From Eutrigla gurnardus (lineage: Eukaryota > Chordata > Actinopteri > Perciformes > Triglidae): 64,000 bases of DNA. Below, one piece after another: positions 43,601-55,795 of this stretch (its first letter is position 1; each line of letters starts with the position of its first letter). The position numbers and the translations under genes were made by a program. A model generated the notes under the pieces. That model was not told the DNA's origin. It saw only the letters and a program-made list of their open reading frames with translations, and did no database searches. The stretch lies in assembly GCA_963514095.1 (NCBI GenBank), contig CAUPSS010000263.1:620001-684000 (forward strand), written 5' to 3'.

Positions 43601-44140
43601 AGACAGGTAACCAGTCTATCACAGGGAGACATGTAGAGACCGACAGGTAACCAGTCTATCACAGGGGGACATGTAGAGACAGACAGGTAACCAGTCTATC
43701 ACATGGAGACATGTGGAGACAGACAGGTAACCAGTCTATCACAGGGAGACATGTAGAGACCGACAGGTAACCACTCTATCACAGGGAGACATGTAGAGAC
43801 AGACAGGTAACCAGTCTATCACAGGGCTGACATGTAGAGACAGACAGGTAACCAGTCTATCACAGGGCTGACATGTAGAGACAGACAGGTAACCAGTCTA
43901 TCATAGGGCTGACATGTAGAGACAGACAGGTAACCAGTCTATCACAGGGAGACATGTAGAGACAGACAGGTAACCAGTCTATCACAGGGAGACATGTACA
44001 GACAGACAGGTAACCAGTCTATCACAGGGCTGACATGTAGAGACAGACAGGTAACCAGTCTATCACAGGGAGACATGTACAGACAGACAGGTAACCAGTC
44101 TATCACAGGGCTGACATGTAGAGACAGACAGGTAACCAGT
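40634..44140. repeat. Large unit D, copy 2 (about 3,504 bp)
   Basis: The offset from copy 1 is 3,463 bp at the left (GAGACCGAC 37198 to 40661; GCAACC 37405 to 40868, both followed by ACATGCAGAG). It becomes 3,504 bp after one extra 41-bp TCATAGGGCTGAC monomer near 41845 (GCAACC 39136 to 42640; CCACTC 40267 to 43771; GTACAG 40571 to 44075). The rare TCATAAGGG insertion is shared (near 42449). Almost no copy-specific substitutions were noticed. Confidence 0.9.
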
Positions 44141-44379
44141 CTATCACAGGGCTGACATGTAGAGACAGACAGGTAACCAGTCTATCATAGGGCTGACATG
44201 TAGAGACAGACAGGTAACCAGTCTATCACATGGAGACATGTGGAGACAGACAGGTAACCAGTCTATCACAGGGAGACATGTAGAGACAGACAGGTAACCA
44301 GTCTATCACAGGGAGACATGTAGAGACCGACAGGTAACCAGTCTATCACAGGGGGACATGTAGAGACAGACAGGTAACC

Positions 44380-45999
44380 AGTCTATCACAGGGCTGACAT
44401 GTAGAGACAGACAGGTAACCAGTCTATCACAGGGAGACATGTAGAGACAGACAGGTAACCAGTCTATCACAGGGAGACATGTAGAGACAGACAGGTAACC
44501 AGTCTATCACAGGGCTGACATGTAGAGACAGACAGGCAACCAGTCTATCACAGGGCTGACATGTAGAGACAGACAGGTAACCAGTCTATCACAGGGCCGA
44601 CATGTAGAGACAGACAGGTAACCAGTCTATCACAGGGAGACATGTAGAGACAGACAGGTAACCAGTCTATCATGGGGCCGACATGTAGAGACAGACAGGT
44701 AACCAGTCTATCACAGGGAGACATGTAGAGACAGACAGGTAACCAGTCTATCACAGGGGGACATGTAGAGACAGACAGGTAACCAGTCTTTCACAGGGAG
44801 ACATGTAGAGACAGACAGGTAACCAGTCTATCACAGGGAGACATGTAGAGACAGACAGGTAACCAGTCTATCACAGGGGGACATGTAGAGACAGACAGGT
44901 AACCAGTCTATCACAGGGAGACATGTAGAGACAGACAGGTAACCAGTCTATCACAGGGAGACATGTAGAGACAGACAGGTAACCAGTCTATCACAGGGAG
45001 ACATGTAAAGACAGACAGGTAACCAGTCTATCACAGGGAGACATGTAGAGACAGACAGGTGACCAGTCTATCACAGGGAGACATGTAGAGACAGACAGGT
45101 AACCAGTCTATCACAGGGAGACATGTAGAGACAGACAGGTAACCAGTCTATCACAGGGCTGACATGTAGAGACAGACAGGTAACCAGTCTATCACAGGGA
45201 GACATGTAGAGACAGACAGGTAACCAGTCTATCACAGGGAGACATGTACAGACAGACAGGTAACCAGTCTATCACAGGGCTGACATGTAGAGACAGACAG
45301 GTAACCAGTCTATCACAGGGCTGACATGTAGAGACAGACAGGTAACCAGTCTATCATAGGGCTGACATGTAGAGACAGACAGGTAACCAGTCTATCACAT
45401 GGAGACATGTGGAGACAGACACGTAACCAGTCTATCACAGGGAGACATGTAGAGACAGACAGGTAACCAGTCTATCACAGGGAGACATGTAGAGACCGAC
45501 AGGTAACCAGTCTATCACAGGGGGACATGTAGAGACAGACAGGTAACCAGTCTATCACATGGAGACATGTGGAGACAGACAGGTAACCAGTCTATCACAG
45601 GGAGAAATGTAGAGACCGACAGGTAACCACTCTATCACAGGGAGACATGTAGAGACAGACAGGTAACCAGTCTATCACAGGGCTGACATGTAGAGACAGA
45701 CAGGTAACCAGTCTATCACAGGGCTGACATGTAGAGACAGACAGGTAACCAGTCTATCATAGGGCTGACATGTAGAGACAGACAGGTAACCAGTCTATCA
45801 CAGGGAGACATGTAGAGACAGACAGGTAACCAGTCTATCACAGGGAGACATGTACAGACAGACAGGTAACCAGTCTATCACAGGGCTGACATGTAGAGAC
45901 AGACAGGTAACCAGTCTATCACAGGGAGACATGTACAGACAGACAGGTAACCAGTCTATCACAGGGCTGACATGTAGAGACAGACAGGTAACCAGTCTA
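44380..45999. repeat. Large unit D, third partial copy (about 1.6 kb)
   Basis: This repeats the right half of unit D. The offset from copy 2 is 1,896 bp at GCAACC (42640 to 44536). It becomes 1,856 bp after loss of one plain monomer (TCTTTCAC 42931 to 44787; CCACTC 43771 to 45627; GTACAG 44075 to 45931). A private change, GGGAGAAATG near 45605, marks this copy. The interval 44141-44379 is a short link of ordinary monomers. Confidence 0.87.
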
Positions 46000-48899
46000 T
46001 CACAGGGGGACATGTAGAGACAGACAGGTAACCAGTCTATCACAGGGCTGACATGTAGAGACAGACAGGTAACCAGTCTATCACAGGGAGACATGTAGAG
46101 ACAGACAGGTAACCAGTCTATCACAGGGAGACATGTAGAGACAGACAGGTAACCAGTCTATCACAGGGCTGACATGTAGAGACAGACAGGCAACCAGTCT
46201 ATCACAGGGCTGACATGTAGAGACAGACAGGTAACCAGTCTATCACAGGGCCGACATGTAGAGACAGACAGGTAACCAGTCTATCACAGGGAGACATGTA
46301 GAGACAGACAGGTAACCAGTGTATCACAGGGAGACATGTAGAGACAGACAGGTAACCAGTCTATCATGGGGCCGACATGTAGAGACAGACAGGTAACCAG
46401 TCTATCACAGGGAGACATGTAGAGACAGACAGGTAACCAGTCTATCACAGGGGGACATGTAGAGACAGACAGGTAACCAGTCTATCACAGGGAGACATGT
46501 AGAGACAGACAGGTAACCAGTCTATCACAGGGAGACATGTAGAGACAGACAGGTAACCAGTCTATCACAGGGGGACATGTAGAGACCGACATGTAACCAG
46601 TCTATCACAGGGAGACATGTAGAGACAGACAGGTAACCAGTCTATCACAGGGAGACATGTAGAGACAGACAGGTAACCAGTCTATCACAGGGAGACATGT
46701 AAAGACAGACAGGTAACCAGTCTATCACAGGGAGACATGTAGAGACAGACAGGTGACCAGTCTATCACAGGGAGACATGTAGAGACAGACAGGTAACCAG
46801 TCTATCACAGGGAGACATGTAGAGACAGACAGGTAACCAGTCTATCACAGGGCTGACATGTAGAGACAGACAGGTAACCAGTCTATCACAGGGAGACATG
46901 TAGAGACAGACAGGTAACCAGTCTATCACAGGGAGACATGTACAGACAGACAGGTAACCAGTCTATCACAGGGCTGACATGTAGAGACAGACAGGTAACC
47001 AGTCTATCACAGGGCTGACATGTAGAGACAGACAGGTAACCAGTCTATCATAGGGCTGACATGTAGAGACAGACAGGTAACCAGTCTATCACATGGAGAC
47101 ATGTGGAGAAAGACACGTAACCAGTCTATCACATGGAGACATGTAGAGACAGACAGGTAACCAGTCTATCACAGGGAGACATGTAGAGACCGACAGGTAA
47201 CCAGTCTATCACAGGGGGACATGTAGAGACAGACAGGTAACCAGTCTATCACATGGAGACATGTGGAGACAGACAGGTAACCAGTCTATCACGGGGCCGA
47301 CATGTAGAGACAGACAGGTAACCAGTCTATCACAGGGAGACATGTAGAGACAGACAGGTAACCAGTCTATCACAGGGGGACATGTAGAGACAGACAGGTA
47401 ACCAATCTATCACATGGAGACATGTGGAGACAGACAGGTAACCAGTCTATCACAGGGGGACATGTAGAGACAGACAGGTAACCAGTCTATCACAGGGCTG
47501 ACATGTAGAGACAGACAGGTAACCAGTCTATCACAGGGAGACATGTAGAGACAGACAGGTAACCAGTCTATCACAGGGAGACATGTAGAGACAGACAGGT
47601 AACCAGTCTATCACAGGGCTGACATGTAGAGACAGACAGGCAACCAGTCTATCACAGGGCTGACATGTAGAGACAGACAGGTAACCAGTCTATCACAGGG
47701 CCGACATGTAGAGACAGACAGGTAACCAGTCTATCACAGGGAGACATGTAGAGACAGACAGGTAACCAGTGTATCACAGGGAGACATGTAGAGACAGACA
47801 GGTAACCAGTCTATCATGGGGCCGACATGTAGAGACAGACAGGTAACCAGTCTATCACAGGGAGACATGTAGAGACAGACAGGTAACCAGTCTATCACAG
47901 GGGGACATGTAGAGACAGACAGGTAACCAGTCTATCACAGGGAGACATGTAGAGACAGACAGGTAACCAGTCTATCACAGGGAGACATGTAGAGACAGAC
48001 AGGTAACCAGTCTATCACAGGGGGACATGTAGAGACCGACATGTAACCAGTCTATCACAGGGAGACATGTAGAGACAGACAGGTAACCAGTCTATCACAG
48101 GGAGACATGTAGAGACAGACAGGTAACCAGTCTATCACAGGGAGACATGTAAAGACAGACAGGTAACCAGTCTATCACAGGGAGACATGTAGAGACAGAC
48201 AGGTGACCAGTCTATCACAGGGAGACATGTAGAGACAGACAGGTAACCAGTCTATCACAGGGAGACATGTAGAGACAGACAGGTAACCAGTCTATCACAG
48301 GGCTGACATGTAGAGACAGACAGGTAACCAGTCTATCACAGGGAGACATGTAGAGACAGACAGGTAACCAGTCTATCACAGGGAGACATGTACAGACAGA
48401 CAGGTAACCAGTCTATCACAGGGCTGACATGTAGAGACAGACAGGTAACCAGTCTATCACAGGGCTGACATGTAGAGACAGACAGGTAACCAGTCTATCA
48501 TAGGGCTGACATGTAGAGACAGACAGGTAACCAGTCTATCACATGGAGACATGTGGAGAAAGACACGTAACCAGTCTATCACATGGAGACATGTAGAGAC
48601 AGACAGGTAACCAGTCTATCACAGGGAGACATGTAGAGACCGACAGGTAACCAGTCTATCACAGGGGGACATGTAGAGACAGACAGGTAACCAGTCTATC
48701 ACATGGAGACATGTGGAGACAGACAGGTAACCAGTCTATCACGGGGCCGACATGTAGAGACAGACAGGTAACCAGTCTATCACAGGGAGACATGTAGAGA
48801 CAGACAGGTAACCAGTCTATCACAGGGGGACATGTAGAGACAGACAGGTAACCAATCTATCACATGGAGACATGTGGAGACAGACAGGTAACCAGTCTA
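46000..48899. repeat. Two tandem copies of a 1,450-bp unit
   Basis: About 46000-47449 is repeated at 47450-48899 with an offset of exactly 1,450 bp. This is shown by CAGTGTATCAC (46321 to 47771), GCAACC (46190 to 47640), GAGACCGACATGTAACC (near 46586 to 48036) and GGAGAAAGACACG (47101 to 48551). The length fits 36 monomers (26 of 40 bp and 10 of 41 bp). I noticed no difference between the copies, which makes it one of the youngest duplications here, or an assembly duplication. Confidence 0.9.
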
Positions 48900-51009
48900 T
48901 CACAGGGAGACATGTAGAGACAGACAGGTAACCAGTCTATCACAGGGAGACATGTAGAGACAGACAGGTAACCAGTCTATCACAGGGAGACATGTAGAGA
49001 CAGACAGGTAACCAGTCTATCACAGGGCCGACATTTAGAGACAGACAGGTAACCAGTCTATCACAGGGAGACATGTAGAGACAGACAGGTAACCAGTCTA
49101 TCACAGGGCTGACATGTAGAGACAGACAGGTGACCAGTCTATCACAGGGCTGACATGTAGAGAGAGACAGGTGACCAGTCTATCACAGGGCTGACATGTA
49201 AAGACAGACAGGTAACCAGTCTATCACAGGCTGACATGTAGAGACAGACAGGTGACCAGTCTATCACAGGGCTGACATGTAGAGACAGACAGGTAACCAG
49301 TCTATCACAGGGAGACATGTAGAGACAGACAGGTAACCAGTCTATCACAGGGAGACATGTAGAGACAGACAGGTAACCAGTCTATCACAGGGCTGACATG
49401 TAGAGACAGACAGGCAACCAGTCTATCACAGGGCTGACATGTAGAGACAGACAGGTAACCAGTCTATCACAGGGCCGACATGTAGAGACAGACAGGTAAC
49501 CAGTCTATCACAGGGAGACATGTAGAGACAGACAGGTAACCAGTCTATCACAGGGAGACATGTAGAGACAGACAGGTAACCAGTCTATCACAGGGGGACA
49601 TGTAGAGACAGACAGGTAACCAGTCTATCACAGGGAGACATGTAGAGACAGACAGGTAACCAGTCTATCACAGGGAGACATGTAGAGACAGACAGGTAAC
49701 CAGTCTATCACAGGGAGACATGTAAAGACAGACAGGTAACCAGTCTATCACAGGGAGACATGTAGAGACCGACAGGTGACCAGTCTATCACAGGGAGACA
49801 TGTAGAGACAGACAGGTAACCAGTCTATCACAGGGAGACATGTAGAGACAGACAGGTAACCAGTCTATCACAGGGCTGACATGTAGAGACAGACAGGTAA
49901 CCAGTCTATCACAGGGAGGCATGTAGAGACAGACAGGTAACCAGTCTATCACAGGGAGACATGTACAGACAGACAGGTAACCAGTCTATCACAGGGAGAC
50001 ATGTAGAGACCGACAGGTAACCAGTCTATCACAGGGGGACATGTACAGACAGACAGGTAACCAGTCTATCACAGGGCTGACATGTAGAGACAGACAGGTA
50101 ACCAGTCTATCATAGGGCTGACATGTAGAGACAGACAGGTGACCAGTCTATCACAGGGCTGACATGTAGAGACAGACAGGTAACCAGTCTATCACAGGGG
50201 GACATGTAGAGACAGACAGGTAACCAGTCTATCACAGGGAGACATGTAGAGACAGACAGGTAACCAGTCTATCACAGGGAGACATGTAGAGACAGACAGG
50301 TAACCAGTCTATCACAGGGAGACATGTAAAGACAGACAGGTAACCAGTCTATCACAGGGAGACATGTAGAGACAGACAGGTGACCAGTCTATCACAGGGA
50401 GACATGTAGAGACAGACAGGTAACCAGTCTATCACAGGGAGACATGTAGAGACAGACAGGTAACCAGTCTATCACAGGGAGACATGTACAGACAGACAGG
50501 TAACCAGTCTATCACAGGGCTGACATGTAGAGACAGACAGGTAACCAGTCTATCACAGGGCTGACATTTAGAGACAGACAGGTAACCAGTCTATCATAGG
50601 GCTGACATGTAGAGACAGACAGGTAACCAGTCTATCACATGGAGACATGTGGAGACAGACAGGTAACCAGTCTATCACAGGGAGACATGTAGAGACAGAC
50701 AGGTAACCAGTCTATCACAGGGGGACATGTAGAGACCGACATGTAACCAGTCTATCACAGGGAGACATGTAGAGACAGACAGGTAACCAGTCTATCACAG
50801 GGAGACATGTAGAGACAGACAGGTAACCAGTCTATCACAGGGAGACATGTAAAGACAGACAGGTAACCAGTCTATCACAGGGAGACATGTAGAGACAGAC
50901 AGGTGACCAGTCTATCACAGGGAGACATGTAGAGACAGACAGGTAACCAGTCTATCACAGGGAGACATGTAGAGACAGACAGGTAACCAGTCTATCACAG
51001 GGCTGACAT
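48630..51009. repeat. Large unit E, copy 1 (2,377 bp)
   Basis: Markers are GAGACCGAC (48640), CACGGGGCCGAC (48741), CAATCTATC (48851), CCGACATTTAG (near 49027), GTAAAG in a CTGAC monomer (near 49199), GCAACC (49414), GGGAGGCATG (ending about 49920), CTGACATTTAG (50561) and GAGACCGACATG (50736). Relative to copy 2 plus its tail, eight monomers (323 bp) are missing at the right end. Confidence 0.87.
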
Positions 51010-53709
51010 GTAGAGACCGACAGGTAACCAGTCTATCACAGGGGGACATGTAGAGACAGACAGGTAACCAGTCTATCACATGGAGACATGTGGAGACAGA
51101 CAGGTAACCAGTCTATCACGGGGCCGACATGTAGAGACAGACAGGTAACCAGTCTATCACAGGGAGACATGTAGAGACAGACAGGTAACCAGTCTATCAC
51201 AGGGGGACATGTAGAGACAGACAGGTAACCAATCTATCACATGGAGACATGTGGAGACAGACAGGTAACCAGTCTATCACAGGGAGACATGTAGAGACAG
51301 ACAGGTAACCAGTCTATCACAGGGAGACATGTAGAGACAGACAGGTAACCAGTCTATCACAGGGAGACATGTAGAGACAGACAGGTAACCAGTCTATCAC
51401 AGGGCCGACATTTAGAGACAGACAGGTAACCAGTCTATCACAGGGAGACATGTAGAGACAGACAGGTAACCAGTCTATCACAGGGCTGACATGTAGAGAC
51501 AGACAGGTGACCAGTCTATCACAGGGCTGACATGTAGAGAGAGACAGGTGACCAGTCTATCACAGGGCTGACATGTAAAGACAGACAGGTAACCAGTCTA
51601 TCACAGGCTGACATGTAGAGACAGACAGGTGACCAGTCTATCACAGGGCTGACATGTAGAGACAGACAGGTAACCAGTCTATCACAGGGAGACATGTAGA
51701 GACAGACAGGTAACCAGTCTATCACAGGGAGACATGTAGAGACAGACAGGTAACCAGTCTATCACAGGGCTGACATGTAGAGACAGACAGGCAACCAGTC
51801 TATCACAGGGCTGACATGTAGAGACAGACAGGTAACCAGTCTATCACAGGGCCGACATGTAGAGACAGACAGGTAACCAGTCTATCACAGGGAGACATGT
51901 AGAGACAGACAGGTAACCAGTCTATCACAGGGAGACATGTAGAGACAGACAGGTAACCAGTCTATCACAGGGGGACATGTAGAGACAGACAGGTAACCAG
52001 TCTATCACAGGGAGACATGTAGAGACAGACAGGTAACCAGTCTATCACAGGGAGACATGTAGAGACAGACAGGTAACCAGTCTATCACAGGGAGACATGT
52101 AAAGACAGACAGGTAACCAGTCTATCACAGGGAGACATGTAGAGACCGACAGGTGACCAGTCTATCACAGGGAGACATGTAGAGACAGACAGGTAACCAG
52201 TCTATCACAGGGAGACATGTAGAGACAGACAGGTAACCAGTCTATCACAGGGCTGACATGTAGAGACAGACAGGTAACCAGTCTATCACAGGGAGGCATG
52301 TAGAGACAGACAGGTAACCAGTCTATCACAGGGAGACATGTACAGACAGACAGGTAACCAGTCTATCACAGGGAGACATGTAGAGACCGACAGGTAACCA
52401 GTCTATCACAGGGGGACATGTACAGACAGACAGGTAACCAGTCTATCACAGGGCTGACATGTAGAGACAGACAGGTAACCAGTCTATCATAGGGCTGACA
52501 TGTAGAGACAGACAGGTGACCAGTCTATCACAGGGCTGACATGTAGAGACAGACAGGTAACCAGTCTATCACAGGGGGAAATGTAGAGACAGACAGGTAA
52601 CCAGTCTATCACAGGGAGACATGTAGAGACAGACAGGTAACCAGTCTATCACAGGGAGACATGTAGAGACAGACAGGTAACCAGTCTATCACAGGGAGAC
52701 ATGTAAAGACAGACAGGTAACCAGTCTATCACAGGGAGACATGTAGAGACAGACAGGTGACCAGTCTATCACAGGGAGACATGTAGAGACAGACAGGTAA
52801 CCAGTCTATCACAGGGAGACATGTAGAGACAGACAGGTAACCAGTCTATCACAGGGAGACATGTACAGACAGACAGGTAACCAGTCTATCACAGGGCTGA
52901 CATGTAGAGACAGACAGGTAACCAGTCTATCACAGGGCTGACATTTAGAGACAGACAGGTAACCAGTCTATCATAGGGCTGACATGTAGAGACAGACAGG
53001 TAACCAGTCTATCACATGGAGACATGTGGAGACAGACAGGTAACCAGTCTATCACAGGGAGACATGTAGAGACAGACAGGTAACCAGTCTATCACAGGGG
53101 GACATGTAGAGACCGACATGTAACCAGTCTATCACAGGGAGACATGTAGAGACAGACAGGTAACCAGTCTATCACAGGGAGACATGTAGAGACAGACAGG
53201 TAACCAGTCTATCACAGGGAGACATGTAAAGACAGACAGGTAACCAGTCTATCACAGGGAGACATGTAGAGACAGACAGGTGACCAGTCTATCACAGGGA
53301 GACATGTAGAGACAGACAGGTAACCAGTCTATCACAGGGAGACATGTAGAGACAGACAGGTAACCAGTCTATCACAGGGCTGACATGTAGAGACAGACAG
53401 GTAACCAGTCTATCACAGGGAGACATGTAGAGACAGACAGGTAACCAGTCTATCACAGGGAGACATGTACAGACAGACAGGTAACCAGTCTATCACAGGG
53501 CTGACATGTAGAGACAGACAGGTAACCAGTCTATCACAGGGCTGACATGTAGAGACAGACAGGTAACCAGTCTATCATAGGGCTGACATGTAGAGACAGA
53601 CAGGTAACCAGTCTATCACATGGAGACATGTGGAGACAGACACGTAACCAGTCTATCACATGGAGACATGTAGAGACAGACAGGTAACCAGTCTATCACA
53701 GGGAGACAT
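51010..53709. repeat. Large unit E, copy 2 (2,700 bp with tail)
   Basis: It aligns with copy 1 at 2,377 bp (CACGGGGCCGAC 48741 to 51118; GCAACC 49414 to 51791; CTGACATTTAG 50561 to 52938; GAGACCGACATG 50736 to 53113). The final 323 bp (about 53387-53709) is present here but not in copy 1. That stretch matches about 48310-48632 at an offset of 5,077 bp. A private change, GGGGGAAATG near 52574, marks this copy. Confidence 0.87.
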
Positions 53710-55795
53710 GTAGAGACCGACAGGTAACCAGTCTATCACAGGGGGACATGTAGAGACAGACAGGTAACCAGTCTATCACATGGAGACATGTGGAGACAGA
53801 CAGGTAACCAGTCTATCACGGGGCCGACATGTAGAGACAGACAGGTAACCAGTCTATCACAGGGAGACATGTAGAGACAGACAGGTAACCAGTCTATCAC
53901 AGGGGGACATGTAGAGACAGACAGGTAACCAATCTATCACATGGAGACATGTGGAGACAGACAGGTAACCAGTCTATCACAGGGAGACATGTAGAGACAG
54001 ACAGGTAACCAGTCTATCACAGGGAGACATGTAGAGACAGACAGGTAACCAGTCTATCACAGGGAGACATGTAGAGACAGACAGGTAACCAGTCTATCAC
54101 AGGGCCGACATTTAGAGACAGACAGGTAACCAGTCTATCACAGGGAGACATGTAGAGACAGACAGGTAACCAGTCTATCAGAGGGCTGACATGTAGAGAC
54201 AGACAGGTGACCAGTCTATCACAGGGCTGACATGTAGAGAGAGACAGGTGACCAGTCTATCACAGGGCTGACATGTAGAGACAGACAGGTAACCAGTCTA
54301 TCACAGGCTGACATGTAGAGACAGACAGGTGACCAGTCTATCACAGGGCTGACATGTAGAGACAGACAGGTAACCAGTCTATCACAGGGAGACATGTAGA
54401 GACAGACAGGTAACCAGTCTATCACAGGGAGACATGTAGAGACAGACAGGTAACCAGTCTATCACAGGGCTGACATGTAGAGACAGACAGGCAACCAGTC
54501 TATCACAGGGCTGACATGTAGAGACAGACAGGTAACCAGTCTATCACAGGGCCGACATGTAGAGACAGACAGGTAACCAGTCTATCACAGGGAGACATGT
54601 AGAGACAGACAGGTAACCAGTCTATCACAGGGAGACATGTAGAGACAGACAGGTAACCAGTCTATCACAGGGGGACATGTAGAGACAGACAGGTAACCAG
54701 TCTATCACAGGGAGACATGTAGAGACAGACAGGTAACCAGTCTATCACAGGGAGACATGTAGAGACAGACAGGTAACCAGTCTATCACAGGGAGACATGT
54801 AAAGACAGACAGGTAACCAGTCTATCACAGGGAGACATGTAGAGACCGACAGGTGACCAGTCTATCACAGGGAGACATGTAGAGACAGACAGGTAACCAG
54901 TCTATCACAGGGAGACATGTAGAGACAGACAGGTAACCAGTCTATCACAGGGCTGACATGTAGAGACAGACAGGTAACCAGTCTATCACAGGGAGGCATG
55001 TAGAGACAGACAGGTAACCAGTCTATCACAGGGAGACATGTACAGACAGACAGGTAACCAGTCTATCACAGGGAGACATGTAGAGACCGACAGGTAACCA
55101 GTCTATCACAGGGGGACATGTACAGACAGAAAGGTAACCAGTCTATCACAGGGCTGACATGTAGAGACAGACAGGTAACCAGTCTATCATAGGGCTGACA
55201 TGTAGAGACAGACAGGTGACCAGTCTATCACAGGGCTGACATGTAGAGACAGACAGGTAACCAGTCTATCACAGGGGGACATGTAGAGACAGACAGGTAA
55301 CCAGTCTATCACAGGGAGACATGTAGAGACAGACAGGTAACCAGTCTATCACAGGGAGACATGTAGAGACAGACAGGTAACCAGTCTATCACAGGGAGAC
55401 ATGTAAAGACAGACAGGTAACCAGTCTATCACAGGGAGACATGTAGAGACAGACAGGTGACCAGTCTATCACAGGGAGACATGTAGAGACAGACAGGTAA
55501 CCAGTCTATCACAGGGAGACATGTAGAGACAGACAGGTAACCAGTCTATCACAGGGAGACATGTACAGACAGACAGGTAACCAGTCTATCACAGGGCTGA
55601 CATGTAGAGACAGACAGGTAACCAGTCTATCACAGGGCTGACATTTAGAGACAGACAGGTAACCAGTCTATCATAGGGCTGACATGTAGAGACAGACAGG
55701 TAACCAGTCTATCACATGGAGACATGTGGAGACAGACAGGTAACCAGTCTATCACAGGGAGACATGTAGAGACAGACAGGTAACCAGTCTATCAC
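53710..55795. repeat. Large unit E, copy 3 (partial, about 2.1 kb)
   Basis: It aligns with copy 2 at an offset of 2,700 bp (GAGACCGAC 51017 to 53717; CAATCTATC 51228 to 53928; GCAACC 51791 to 54491; GGGAGGCATG 52291 to 54991; CTGACATTTAG 52938 to 55638). It diverges near 55.79 kb, where the GACCGACATG form is replaced by GACCGACAGG. Private marks are CTATCAGAGGGCTG near 54180 and CAGAAAGGTAACC near 55129. The ordinary GTAGAG where copies 1 and 2 have GTAAAG in the CTGAC monomer is also distinctive. Confidence 0.86.

Noticed and set aside
45798..46124. A 108-codon minus-strand frame and about 26 similar frames of 68-81 codons across the window
   Set aside because: They begin at GTG, consist only of repeat translated in two alternating frames, recur identically wherever the same monomers occur, and end as soon as the 40/41 alternation breaks. 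There is no sign of a gene.
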